DNA of 64,000 nucleotides from Zychaea mexicana (taxonomy: Eukaryota > Mucoromycota > Mucoromycetes > Mucorales > Lichtheimiaceae), in NCBI RefSeq assembly GCF_025766255.1, contig NW_026516830.1:1-64000 (forward strand), read 5' to 3'. The notes beneath the pieces are model-generated. The model was not told the origin of the DNA, did not search any database, and worked only from the letters and a program-made list of their open reading frames with translations. Position numbers and translations under genes: made by a program. Of this stretch, positions 46,872-59,186 are shown one piece after another (the stretch's first letter is position 1; each line of letters opens with the position of its first letter).

Positions 46872-47139
46872 TTAAAGTATATAAGCTGAAAACGAATGGT
46901 TGTAGGTAAACAAAAAAAAAGTACAGGGACTACTCAAAAGCGCGTAAAGACAGATTCAGGACGCGTGAACAGCACGATGACAACTTCCTTTTTTGTGTGT
47001 TATAGGTGTTGCAAGTTTGTCAGCATCAACACCCTGAACCCAATCAGCCACTACTACTACTACTACTACTACTAATCCTTTATGGTATGACAGTGAAAGG
47101 TAGTAAAAAAATATGATCTACAGCAAAGATATAATTCGG

Positions 47140-47292
47140 TCATTGCTTCATCCATAAAATACATTGCCTCTCTTGGAGTATATACAGATATTTGATGCTT
47201 AATGAGGCTCTTTCTTATTTATCCCGGATGACCGTGTACTTGCTCAATTTTGCACAGATCTTTTCATCAGATGGGAGTGGAGTAAATGACAT
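47140..47292 (-). pseudogene. Small Helitron-associated protein, decayed copy
   Basis: ATG at 47292 opens MSFTPLPSDEKICAKLSKY, matching FSPRPSDEEILAEVEQY of Helitron A. The frame stops early. In a neighbouring frame SVYTPREAMYFMDEAMTEL follows, matching YLYPRDVMDEIDEAMAEF. It sits about 90 bp inside the 5' end of Helitron B, the same relative place as in Helitron A. Confidence 0.55.
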
Positions 47293-48600
47293 TGTGGATT
47301 TATAGAAACTAAAGCACCGCTGTAGAGCCACCTTCCTTTTTTGGATTTTTCAGCTAACTTTTAAAGATTTTAATAGTATAGATTATGATATGATTTATGG
47401 ATCGACATAATGTTCTACCTACCTCCTTCGAGTGCAATTAACGGGTGCGAATTATAATGCTTTCGCATCATATCTATAATGGCATTTCGATTTTCCAGGT
47501 CACTGCATAAACTGCCAGTTCTATCTTCCCTAGGACGAAACATTGCACTTATAGAGGGAAATAAACCTCGAGCCTCGTCTGAAATATTTTGCGGTCTTGC
47601 TGTTTTGGGTTCTGCTAAGTGTTTCTTCACCTTTTCACCGAGCGAACAAGATGCCACAGACATAGTCTAAGCACTCTCCCATTTGTCCAGACTGCTTCTA
47701 TAGCACAGATCTGTCCCCAGTCCTTGTCCATAAATATGAACTTGGGTTGAAGACCAGCTTGCTTTAAGCATGCAAAAAATTCGGCAATAACACTAACATG
47801 AAATGTATCATCCTCGCCATCGTTTACTAGCTGACTTTGTGGTGTAAGCTTCAGAAGCATGTATGCAATCGGAAACCCAGCACCGTTTACAGTTGCAACT
47901 ATCCCAAATAGTTCGTATCCTGCTTGGTTTGTTTTGTATGTAGAATCGACGTGGTATTCCTCTGCTAGTTGCTGTGATCCACAAATTACATCAAATAATG
48001 GCATGGTAAAACCAATAGCCAAGTAATTGCTTTGTGCTGAGGTGAAAATCTGTTTATTGGTTATTGAATTTTATTGATTCTATTATTAATGGTTCTTGTC
48101 TATTTATCAACGTGTCGAAGTGATTGTATACACGATCCTCACATGTATTTAATATTAAGTAGTAGCTAATCAATTAGGACATTTGGGCATACCTTACGGA
48201 CACCCTTGTCAGCGGCTCTGTCAACGAGTATCTCTGCTGATCTGAACTAGTTGTTATGCAGTGTATATTGGTCTTGGATCGACTGGCACGCCCAGTAATA
48301 CACTTGCCCCTGCGTTATTCTTGTCGCTTCTTGTTGAAACTGACAGGTAATGTTGCGATGCAGCTATTATGCATCCAAGTCGATGGCATTTGCAGCAATG
48401 TATGCACGTACATTTTGTGGGACGCCGTAATTTTCGACGGTAGGTGCAGCCCTATGCCTACAGGAGTATTCGATATTTAAGTGAAAGTAACCATTCACTC
48501 TATCGACCATGCCACTGATGCGACCATTGCACAAGAAAGTTGCCATACGCCGATACAATCGTAAATGAATGGCAGCTTAACCCTGCACATCGAAATCTTA

Positions 48601-49690
48601 CGAGGATTGAAAAAGAAAAGAATAGCCGAACTTTCTTCGTAGTTCTGTTCGGTATATAGGTACTACATTACCTTGTTAGTTACAAAAACATAATTATTTT
48701 TATTAGAAATAATTGTTTTTCAATGTCTAAATAAAATAATCATCATCTTTTTATCTCTCCGATATTAAATCTGCTAAAAGCAGATAATCTATCAAGATTT
48801 TCAATCTTGTACATTGTTTGAAAAACCTTTAGGTTTTGAGTTTTATTTAGATGCGGATATAAATCCGCATTATTATATTATATTTAGACGTGGATAATAA
48901 TCCGCATTATTATTTTTATTTTATAATTTTCTCAGATGAGAAAATATTTAAAAATATATATTCAAGAAAAGAATAAAAACGATGTTTTTATCTTTTTCTA
49001 AATTTAATAATTTAATTTTATTACGGATTACTATCCATGTTTAAAAATTAAAATTAAAATAATTATAATGATGCGGAATATATTCCGCAATATAAACTCA
49101 AAACCTAAAGGTTTTTCAAACAATATATAATCCGCTTATAGCGGATATATGTTAGAGGGATTGTGTGTGTTTATTATTTTAATTATCCCTTTTATTAAAG
49201 TATTTTTTAATAATAATTTATTATAAAAGATATTAAAAACAAAGTAATTGATAATAATTGTTTCTAAATAAAAAATGTTAATAAATGGATTTTTTGAAAA
49301 GTAGACCCAAAATAAATATTTTTTATCAAATTGTTTATAAATAGGATTTTTAGGAAATTATTTGATTAATTACCAAGTTTACCAGATGATTCTCTAATAA
49401 ATAGAATACATGGTATTTAAATAATATGTTAAAAACATATTTAATATTTTCATAAACAAAATGACATATAATTGCATCAAGGGATGAAGAAAAGCTTTAA
49501 TTCTTATTATGACTTTATTATATTTTATTATAAATATCACATGATACCATATTAATCCTTTATTTAAAATATTATATTTAAATAAATTTATATATATAGA
49601 AAAATTAATTAGAAACCATTTTAAATTTTTGTTACTAACAAAAAATTTGTTACCAATAGTTTTTATATAAAAACAGTTGGTAATGCATAT
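48601..49690. repeat. Hairpin-rich MITE-like repeat in AT-rich DNA
   Basis: 48810-48850 (TTGTTTGAAAAACCTTTAGG, then TTTTGAG) is repeated inverted at 49085-49125. Outside these lie smaller palindromes (CTGCTAAAAGCAG at 48770; CCGCTTATAGCGG at 49132), and inside are repeated GCGGATATAAATCCGC-type hairpins. The outer limits are about 48755 and 49165. From 49200 to 49690 the sequence is AT-rich with no supported gene. Confidence 0.65.
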
Positions 49691-49694
49691 GCGT

Positions 49695-50075
49695 CTATGC
49701 TTCGTAGTAATAGTATCCGTCAACAGCCTCGATACGATTGCGGATGTTGATTACAAGTTGTGAATCTGACAACGCCAATATATCGTCGTCTAGTTGCACA
49801 TACGTGTCGAGGCTGTAATCTTCAAGACTGTCAGCTACGTTCCTCAAACTTTGATGCAAAGGGATCATGTCGAGTACTTCATCCATTGTCAGGAGTAACT
49901 GCCCTGCGATTGGTTTACCGACGTCACTTTGGTGTTCACGGCATTTTCTACACGTATTGTAATCTTGTCTATTGCCAACAAAAAATAGCAAAGGGCGATA
50001 AGATTTGCAATTACTGCATCTTTTCAATTGAGGTTGCTCAGGTGTTTCTTGGGATTAGATTTGTTGCTGATTTTG
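49695..50075 (-). pseudogene. Small protein with paired CxxC motif
   Basis: The minus strand encodes KRCSNCKSYRPLLFFVGNRQ...TCRKCREHQ, a likely zinc ribbon, followed by an acidic, helical C-terminus ending YYYYEA at 49695. An upstream ATG (near 50078) gives a Gln-rich start but is separated by an in-frame TAA near 50053, and no other ATG precedes the Cys motif. Either the gene is broken or it has an unseen intron. I do not recognise its role; similar CxxC-x15-18-TCxxC proteins are frequent in fungal genomes. Confidence 0.4.
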
Positions 50076-50370
50076 CGGTTTCATTTTGAGGAAGAAGTTA
50101 AAAAACCCAAAACTACCCAAAACTGAAAAACGGATTTTGGTTCGGTTATATGATTAACCGTTCGGAGGAACTAATTTCCGAAATCCGTTTCCATGATTTT
50201 TTTGAAACGGCTAGGGCTAGTCTATGGCACCTATATATCACAGCGCTTTGTACAACCACAAGTGGTAAACCCCTTCTCTATCTTGTATATATACTAAGGT
50301 TCAGCAGAGAGCTTTACTTCTTTTGTAGCATTTGCAGCCATTTGTTAAAAGGTCCATCTTACCTAGGGGT

Positions 50371-53277
50371 TGTCATTAACGGATTCGAAACGGATCGAGC
50401 GATTCCGAATCCGTTTTGTATAAAACGGATCAGCTCTTTTGCAATCCGGAATGGATCCGGATTGTAAATATGGGATCCGAATCCGTTTCGTATAAATCCG
50501 GATCAAATCCGAAATCCGAGTATAGAGTTAAGTTTTGAATACAAATTACTGAAAAGTAAGCTTTAGATGGTACAAGGTGGCATTTATTAAATTTAGCAGT
50601 AGTGAACATCAGAAAAAAAGAAGAGGATAGGGAAGAAGAAAAAGCAACCAGGGCATAGCTACTGGAAGAAAGTAATAAAGAAGTCGAACGATCAATGAGG
50701 CAATGGCTTTGAAATAATGAAAAAAAGGGAGGGAAAGGGAAGTAGAATTTTTTTTGTAGGTGACCGTAGGTCAAGGGAAAGGGAAGTAAAAAAAGGAGGG
50801 TGAGTGCGAAGAATTGTAGAACCGCTGTTTGTTTTCTCTAACACAACGTGGAAACGGCGAACAGCAACTCCTTCTTAATCTTCACCAAAATACTTAGACC
50901 ACGAGTCAAGCAGCACACTTGCTTCCAGTTTGCTATACCCAAGCCGATTCCATTCACTTGGAATATATTGCTTGGCACCGGAGAAAAGCCGTTCAGATCC
51001 TGTTGATGAGGCTGGAATCGCCAAGTATCGGCGTGCCATTTGCCTCAACTCTTAGCCACTGTTAACGTCCCTCCACCAGAACTCCAAAACGATCGAAGTA
51101 TGCTCACCGTCGGACTCGTTGATTACTGTATCCGTGGAAACATATCTTTCCAGCTGGTCCGTGTTCGATCTCCTCTTCTTGATCAACGCATCCGGGTTTG
51201 ATGGGGATGGTTCTTGCGTTCTTGATGGCTTATATGTTTGCCACGTCTTCTGCACCATCTCAATAGCCTCCTCGCGATACTCTCCCCATTTCTCGTCTTC
51301 CCACCATTCGTATTTTAATCGAGGGTCCATGGCAGTAGCAACGGCAAAAGAGTGGCCTTGAGCCTTGCAGTAGTACCCTTTGAGCTTTTCCCAACCGCAT
51401 TGTGTTGCGTGCACTAGCTCAGGCCACGTCTAACATATGAAGAAGTAGTCGTGTAAGTATGTGATAGATAGTGTTCGATGGAAATACGCATATACAGTAT
51501 AGAGTTATAACCTACATCCTCACATTTATCCATGTATAGTTCGAGCTTTTCAAGCAAACGGTTGTAAGCAAGAATGACCAGGTTCATAGTTGCGTAGCTA
51601 GCGCCAGACAGCAATGGGGCCATTCAGGCAAACTCATGGAGTAACTCAGCCACCTTCTCTAGACATGTCCATTTGTCACCTTTCAAGAAGTATCCTTGAA
51701 GGGCCTCGAGATTCCAGCACATCATATTGTATGCACGCTTGACTGTAAGAGCTCTTTGGACCATGGCATATATGGAATTCCAACGAGTGCGAACGTCCAA
51801 TACCAGCTCACGGCGATCTTCAATCTCGTCCTGATCTATGGCTTCGTCGTTATCATCAGTACCTGGATGTTGGTGGGCAACGACCTTGAATGAGCTATGA
51901 TAATGATCCAGTCTTTGTGGAGACACTCTGATGGCAACAATCCCTTTGCGAAGCTTACGCAACGTTTTGCCTAAGGTAAATTAAGTTTAATTACTATACA
52001 CATGTTGATGGGTAGATATTGCTTTTTTTTGCTTATTTACCTGCATTGATGGTTGTAGTTATTTCTTGGTTGTTACTGTCTAAGGCTTGCTCTGCATTGT
52101 CGTACGCTTCTGCTTCTAAACCTTTGTGGAGGATCGCTTGCACCGCCAAATTGATTATATGCGTGATGCAGGGGATACGATTCTCTTCGGCATCAAAGAC
52201 ATCGCGTCCAACAGCAAGTTCAATCTCTGTGGCCATTGTCGTCATATTGGATGCATTGTCGGTAGTCAGAAAGAACGGCTTGGACACAAGGCTCCAATCG
52301 TCCGAAACTTTCAGGAACGCCCCCGCCATGTTGGCACCAGTGTGAGGGCCGGAGAGAAGCTGGAGACCTAAGGCAATGGACTGTTGGTTCCAGTCGTCAT
52401 CGATCCAGTGGGCAGTGATACCAAGAAACGGAACCTTCCATTCACTTGTCCAAGCATCGACAGTGTATGAGAGCCACGGCTGAGCTTGCAGGATGACATC
52501 AATACGGCCTCGCTGAACCTGGTACATAGTAAGCAAATTATGGGAGGCAGTACTGTCGCTTGGAAGTTTGACGTGGGTGAGACTTGGGGCTGATTGCACG
52601 GGGTTCAACAATCACTATAAGTAGGGATTTTTGACAATCATGAATGGCAATGCAGCAGTCACAATGAACAAACACAGCACCCTGCGGAAGACCTCTGGAT
52701 CAAACTGTTGGAAATGCAGCATGGTGCTGCCTCCCAAGTAAGTGTAGAGTGTATTATCTTTTGGTGGTGCATCGACGGGCGTGTCCTTAGTGATACCGTG
52801 CTTCAACAAATGTTTTGTAAGGCCGGTGGTTATTCCTTGTGGATCCTTGTACTTTTTATTGCAGAACTTGTCTCCCATGGGATAGCGGCAGTAGTAGTAG
52901 GTGATATTCTGGGCGTCGTTTACGCCCTCGAACCATTTGTACAGCCAGCTCTTGTGTGCTTTAACCCCTTTTCCTTTCGGCTGGTGTTGCACGGAGGTCA
53001 ATGCACCGGTTTCGCCGTCACTGGTGTTGTCAATCGCCGCATTGTCATGGTCGGTGGACATCGCAGAAAACTGGCGGGCTGTAGAAGGCGAGCTACCCAT
53101 ACGGTCAGGCATTGACGAATCCTATTTAAAGTCAAATAAATGTGTTGGATCAGGTAAGTGAGGATATACTGATATTCTTATAGAATAAAGGGTCAACTTA
53201 CTTCATCAGACCAGTCATTATCGAGAGCAGAGGAGTTTCGTTTACCAGGGATGGACAAAGAAGACGGATTCATGGTG
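50371..53277 (-). pseudogene. hAT transposase (hAT2), multiple stops
   Basis: Starts at ATG 53277 (MNPSSLSIPGKRNSS), with an intron near 53113-53201. A BED-like finger (YYYCRYPMGDKFC ... LTKHLLKH) precedes the catalytic region (YTVDAWTSEW; LTTDNASNMTTM; CITHIINLAVQ), an intron at about 51971-52039, VRTRWNSIYAM, another intron near 51428-51510, and the dimerisation block (YLAIPASSTGSERLFSGAKQ). Stops occur at 52613-52618 (TAG TGA in tandem), 51624 (TGA) and 51052 (TAA). The gene ends near 50879. At 50371 a TAGGGGTTGTCATTAACGG end begins, followed by about ten ATCCG/CGGAT motifs (50385-50520), probably the 3' terminal region. I could not find the matching other end. Confidence 0.8.
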
Positions 53278-54609
53278 GAAGGTTAGAGTAGCTATTCCAA
53301 GGTATGTAATTAGTGATTAAACAGGTATGTGATTATCGGTATGAAATAGAGAACTAGCTATATGTGAGGAATATTGGGAATGCCTACCGTTATCTGGAAC
53401 AATAATAAATAGAATTGTATGTCTTCAAACAACTTTTTTTTTCGCCCCTTTTATATCTTTAATGTCTTGCTCTTTTTTTACTTCTATCAAAAACTACATC
53501 GTTCACGGATATCCATGTGTTTTCAAATCTTGGTGGCAATCACGACCCAGTTCGCAAAGGCAGATATCATCCTTCGGGAAATGTCGCCATGAAGACAATC
53601 ATGAAAATTAAGATGACAGTTTCCTAAAACGTCAGATCGCTGCTATTGGCGCTTGCTGAGTTGCTGTCTTTTCGTCCTTTCTCTGCTCAGCATGACAGAG
53701 CTTAGCACTAATTGACGGAAGAACGAGCTACTTCCGGATCTAAAGCATAGATGAATGCTTTTACGGATCCTCCCTAACCGGATGTATGCTATCACATGCG
53801 CATCATCAAAGACGACTTCAATTGATTGGTATAATTTTTTTATACAACTATACCACTGATATACAGAGCGAAATAGATCAACAATATTTGAAGTTATCAT
53901 ATAATCAGTATTTGATAAGCTATGAGTATTTCTGCCTTAACAGGAACGGATGTAATGGCATTACGGATAACGCTTATACATAGGAGAAACAGTAAAAGAC
54001 GACCCAGTCTGATACCATTACTAAAGATGCTGTCCCTGGTTTGATATCTTCAGATGCACACTTAATGAGGGGGTGGATGACATCGGCAGGGTCAATTTAT
54101 AGGAAGAATGCACAAAAGAAAAATAACTAGGAGAAAAAGCAAGTGCACACTTCTTGGCATGGGTAACATGTCCGGACCTGATGGAATTAATTCTTTCATT
54201 TTTGGCAAGCGCACAGCGCTTGCCAAAAATGAAAGATTGAGCTTTATCACGATAAGAAGGAAGAGAGGAAAAGCTGCAAATAATGGGGAAATATATATCC
54301 TTGCCATTATAATTGTTATAGACAGATAGAGAAATACGGTGATATGATATAGTAAGAAGATATATGTAACTATTGTTTTGGTTTATCAATACGTGTACGG
54401 TACTTAGGCAGTTTCCAAGTAGATTGAGGGATTACTCTTGATGATGATGCTGCTGATGTTGGTTTTGGTATAACTTGACGGTATGCAGCAGGTAATTGCT
54501 GTGCAAATGCGGTCGTTGTTGTAGGCGGAGGTTGAGTTGGCGGAACGGTTGCTGTATGTGTCGATTGCGGTTGCCCATAAAAAAGTTGTTGCGCTTGTTG
54601 GTACGGACA
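53278..54609. other. Intergenic with a perfect hairpin
   Basis: No supported gene. At about 54194-54238 a 21-bp perfect inverted repeat (arm TCTTTCATTTTTGGCAAGCGC) closes over a 3-base loop (ACA). Scattered CGGAT motifs at 53735-53960 recall the hAT2 subterminal motifs, so part of this may be that element's other end. Confidence 0.5.
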
Positions 54610-57600
54610 CTAAGTAAAAAGAGGTGGTGGTAGCAATGGTAGTGAGACGTTAGCTGGTGGATGAGATATGTTGTGGGGTGGTCGCTCAGAAGTAGATATT
54701 TGTGGTTGGTGATAAGCTGGCAATAATGCTGTTGACGGTGATGAATAGTTAGAAGCCGAGGGTAAAGACGGAGATGACAAATGGTAATTAGAAAATAGAG
54801 GGGGGAACATAAGCGAATTTGTGCTAGATGGAATGACCTCTGCATTGACTGGTAAATTTGGAGAGGGCATCAAGGTATTCTCCCTTCCTGGTGATTGTAG
54901 CTGTTGTCGCATTGTAGACGTTACGTTGTCGTTATTTCTGATGGATCGTACAGCAACTTGACTGGTGCACCAAGCGTTATAATGTGTTTTTAAGTTTTCG
55001 GCAGTTTTATAAAATACATCGATTCCATTTGCGTGTTCTCGATTCCACTGCTGAGCCATCTGCTTCCAGTTCAATGAAACTTGCTGGTCGCCATCGCTGG
55101 AAAGTAAGGATGAGAATAGCATATACTCTTTAGGAGTGTGAACAGGTGTCACAGCGTACTTTGTTTGGAGCTTTGATGCAATATAAATATACATTTGTCG
55201 CTGCACGTTACTGGTCGATCCCTTGGGCAATGGGATATTTACACTGAGCTTATGCGCCAGAAGTGGATCAGAACGTCGGTTATCTGGATCTGGAGAAACT
55301 TTTTGAATATTTATATCCTGAGCGGCATGAGGTGGAAAGGATGCGATACCAAATAATTCTCCAGACATTTTTAGATACAAGGAGTTCTTAACGATGAGTG
55401 TACTGGAAGGATGATTATCATCGCGTTCTCCATGATCCATGCCGAGCAGTAGAAGCTTGTCACATATGATCTGCAGCAGCCATGGATCGTAGTGACTTCG
55501 GTGTATCTTTCCATGTCTATTTTTTGTACCAACCTAAATGCGATATAAATACACTAAGTATAAGTAAAATTTTAAATAATACCATAGCTGTCTAAAAGTT
55601 ACTTACGTCGATATTATGTCGTAATCGGTAGTCCGCCAACATACTATCAGTCATTTGTGGGCCTGCACCAAAAGAGCCAAACTTGCGAATAATATTTTGG
55701 TGAACACCACCTTCTAATGAGTTTGTTCCTCGGCTGCATCGATACATTGGAAGATTGTGCTTATCGACACCAATTTTGAAGTATAGCGAGATTCCAGGTG
55801 ATCGGATACCTCTCCTGCTTCTATAGCTGCTAGAATACGGCGAGCTTGATCCCAAGCTTTCTTGTCAAACAGTGGTCTACCGGTTTTTGCACATTCTAGA
55901 CGACCATACTCGGCAAACAAGTTCTGAACAACAGAATGAAGCTCGTCAGCTGGTGGGACGCTTCGTCGGACTCTTCGTAAAATCCATTCAGGCTTGCGAA
56001 GTAGCATATAATCCCATGAAAGGCCTTGTGTGCGTAAGTGATTCTCGATTCGTTGACGATCTTCATTGTTATTTATAAAAATGGCATCTCGAAGACGACG
56101 GGAAAACTCTTTTGCAAGACCATGTCGTTTTGAGATTTTAATCATATCCATTAGATGGAATATATCTTTTAGAATTCTTGGGTTGCTGATACGTCGAATG
56201 GTTTGTGATGGGGTTACTGATGCTACCAGGAGTTGATTTGCAGATATGGTGGTTGTTGGTTGTGTAAATAAATGTGTCGTTTCAGGCAAATTAGCTTCAT
56301 CTTCTGAAGAAGACGACGACGACACGGATTGGCTATCATTCGCTTCTTGATTGTTGCTGGTATTCACGGCAGTAGAAGCTATTCGCTCGACGTCAACTGC
56401 GAAATCATTGACAGGTACTTCGCTGTGCAAGAGTGTGCATAATCTTGGATTCTCGGTGCGTAGGTGGGCCACTGGAGCTTGAATTGCAAATGGTACGTCT
56501 CCCATATCGGACAAGGCCTTCATTCTTGTAACATGTTTGCCGTTTACAAGCTTCTTTATCTTCACAACAGCGCCCGGCACGCTGATTCTGTTGACCGTAA
56601 ATGTTATATGATCGTCGTGAATTGTCGGATCACTAACATATCCGAATGCGACTGGATTATCGAGATAATGCAACGAACAATGAAGGTTGGCTACCGGTGT
56701 GCGGATTGATTCGCCAAAGGTACTCAAGTTTTTCGTTGTATCGAATATTTGTAAAGATGCCCATGCATCCAAGGCAGCATAGTATATCTGGTCGCTCGAC
56801 AGTTGTGTAGACTCCCAGTTACTTAAGCGCAAATTTGCGTCTTTACGCAAACCGGATCCGAGTACTCTTGTAGATATGGCCGATAAACCCAATGTGCCTC
56901 GCTCGATTACACCTCGCCTTCTACAGAAGCCGCCAAGTTCCAATGCTCCGTTCCAAGTGATTCCATAATCACGGTTGAGCTTTTTAAGGTCTCCCTTGAC
57001 GTTGCGGCCGGTCTTGATGATGTTTGGATCACGAATTAGAGAAGCGAGAGCGGCAGGAACGCACCCAGAAGACGGTTTCAAACGAAAAAGCCATACAGCA
57101 TCTTTACATGCAACCTGTACCAGCGAAATTTTTCCATTTTGATGCGTGACAGAGTTGTACACCCACTCACAGTCGAATCCCACAACAAGAGATTGATCAG
57201 AATTAATAGCGCGACTACGAATATTGTTAACTGCATCAGTGGCGTCAGGAGCGTCTTTAAGTACAGTTATAGATACTGTGTCAGGTAATTGTAGAAATGG
57301 TCCTTGGTCATTGTTTTGTTGCAATTCGGCCGATCGTGTACTGTCTTTGTTATCGCTGTTATTGTTGTCATTGATGGGGCGCGTGAGTGACGGGATTGAG
57401 CGTTCTAGAAGATTCTGGTCGCCCTTCACATTATCGGTGAAGAATAGCTCTGGCATTGGATGGTTGTATAGACGGTACGATTCGATCATCTCTTTTAACG
57501 GTCCTTCTAGATGGATGGCAGACTTTGTTGGCACTAATAGTTGAAGCCGTATTTCCTCGTATTCGTTACATACTGTATACAAAGCTGTGAATGCTGATGA

Positions 57601-59141
57601 GCCACCAAGTTTCGCCATATGCTTCGGAACCTTAAATGTGTGGTCTCCTTTCAGAATCAAACCACCGAGCTCTGATAACTCTTTATCGATGAGTGGGCGT
57701 AATTGTTCAATCAAGGCTGTGTATACAAGTCGTAAGTACGCAGTTGAAGGAACGTAACCAGCATATTTGTTTGGATCCTTGAAGCTCGAAAATGATGGGT
57801 ACTTGACTTGACGGTTATTGTTGGCTAATTCGTAGAGAGTTGGATTCCTACGGCGATAGATAAGTGAATTCAAGTATTGCAAATGAAGTCGTGCGTGGCG
57901 CAAAGTATGAAACTCGCGTAGCGCTCTCTGCAGCCGATGAACACCCATGCCATTTTGGACAACTGTCCGCAGCAAGTCACCAAGATGTTTAGAAACAGCG
58001 CTTCGATGTGTGAGGTACGCAGGGAATTCAGCCTGAAGATGTTCCGGGAGCTGCTCTATGATTTGATTATCATGCGCCATATAGTTTTTTATGCATTTTG
58101 TGTTTGAACATTTGTATCTATAAGACATGATATAGAAACATCTAAGCATACAGAAAGATTAGTTACATAATTGAAATAAAAGAAAAGTAAAGCATCGTAA
58201 TGTAATAGTACCTGTCAAGGTCAACAACACGACGAGCACATGAGTTATCAGCAGGTCCCTTTGATACCAAGTGCGAATCAACGTTATTTTCCTTGCATAT
58301 TAGACACTTCAACACTGCTTTTGTGATAAAATGGGGAGCCCATAAAAAAACGCGCGGACGATACAGTGGAATCGGATTAGCTTGCTTGGTGTTGTACAAA
58401 GAGAAATAAAGCGCTGGTGGCTTGATCCAAAACGTTTGCTGCTCACAGTACACTTTTGGCGGTTTGGACCCATTTTGACATTCATCAACGATACGGGCGC
58501 GTAGTTCCATGAAATACTGACTACAAATTAGAGCTTCTTTATACGTTGTGTCATCCTCCACATTTTGAGCAACGTCACCAGCTTCACCGTCATCATCTTC
58601 TTCGTGCTCGCATTCAACTTCGGCCTCCATACTTTCAACCTCCAAATCGCGCACTAGACTCCCAAGGCCCAAAATTTGATCCTCGTTGTGCTCGTCACAT
58701 GTAGAAGATGGCTATAGTGAAAAGCAAGAGCCCATATTTTGATAAGATATTTAGAAATCATGTATGCAGTAACCGGTGTTATCAAAGAACGAGTTTCGCT
58801 TACCACGACGCGTTCAAGAACCGTGCGGCATATTTGACGTAGTGATGGGATTTCATTTTCTCGCGGATGAATATTCTAAATATTTGGTTCGATTTTGTAA
58901 GAGACTACTGCACACATTTAAAAGTACAGTTCACTGCTGCATCTTGTTATGACCTTACCGTTGTATTAGTGATTACATTATCGTCGACTGCACTTGCAGA
59001 TTGCGCAACCCCACTAAAATTGAGTACGCTTTGATCAAGAGGTCTCGTCTTTTTCGGTTTGCGCCCAGCATTTGGGTTTTTACCACCGGCTTTGCGGCCT
59101 CTTTTTTTAAAGTTGAAATTGTAGGGCTCTCTGTCGCTCAT
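54610..59141 (-). CDS. Transposase-like protein with WRN-type 3'-5' exonuclease domain
   Basis: Five exons on the minus strand: 59141-58959, 58875-58804, 58711-58212, 58141-55607 and 55533-54610, all with phase-matched GT..AG introns. Order: a basic AT-hook-like start (KKRGRKAGGKNPNAGRKPKK), an acidic stretch, a Cys/His region (FLWAPHFI ... CLICKENN; RYKCSNTKCIKNY), a DDE-like region (LILKGDHTFKVPKHMAKLGG; LFFTDNVKGDQNL), then a DnaQ/WRN exonuclease (VGFDCEWVYN; NVKGDLKKLNRDY; YYAALDAWASLQIFD), a Ser/Asp linker and a C-terminal block (YRCSRGTNSLEGGVHQNI; LADYRLRHN). I infer a DNA transposon protein in which the exonuclease may trim ends, from a DUF6729-like family known to me only by architecture. 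One frameshift lies near 55800 between the linker and C-terminal block; it could be decay or a base-call error. Confidence 0.7.
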
Positions 59142-59186
59142 GTCTTTTGATACAAGATAAAAAGAAGAAAAGGATGAAGTAGTCAA

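Larger units (their letters stand above)
41478..47382 (-). mobile_element. Helitron B, inside a MULE intron
   Basis: On the minus strand it starts TCTATACTATTAAAATC (47382) and ends with the G-rich block, GAGCGAAGCG hairpin and CTAG (41481-41478). The flanks give A before and T after. It carries, in order, a decayed small ORF and a RepHel gene, the same order as Helitron A. From 41482 to 41980 there is only 3' terminal sequence. A (CTA)n microsatellite of about eight units lies at 47050-47074. Confidence 0.88.
40223..48600 (-). pseudogene. MULE transposase B, split by Helitron B
   Basis: Minus-strand gene with exons at about 48600-48195, 48048-47414 and 41460-40223. N-terminal part: FQQEATRITQGQVYYWAC; catalytic part: YHVDSTYKTNQAG, FMDKDWGQ, LCLWHLV; then the C-terminal exon with a SWIM finger (CGCPSFAASRYMLCKH) and an Arg/Asp-rich tail ending at 40223. 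Stops near 48360 and a small frameshift near 47627 show decay. The last intron would be short (donor GTAGGTAG near 47414, acceptor TATGTAG near 41460), but Helitron B (41478-47382) lies inside it. MULE A has an intron at the same place, confirming the gene model. Confidence 0.8.

Noticed and set aside
49394..49723. A 109-codon AT-rich frame with a KGLIWYHV segment resembling the chromodomain transposase N-terminus
   Set aside because: The similarity is limited to a few residues and the rest is low-complexity; not enough to call a fragment.
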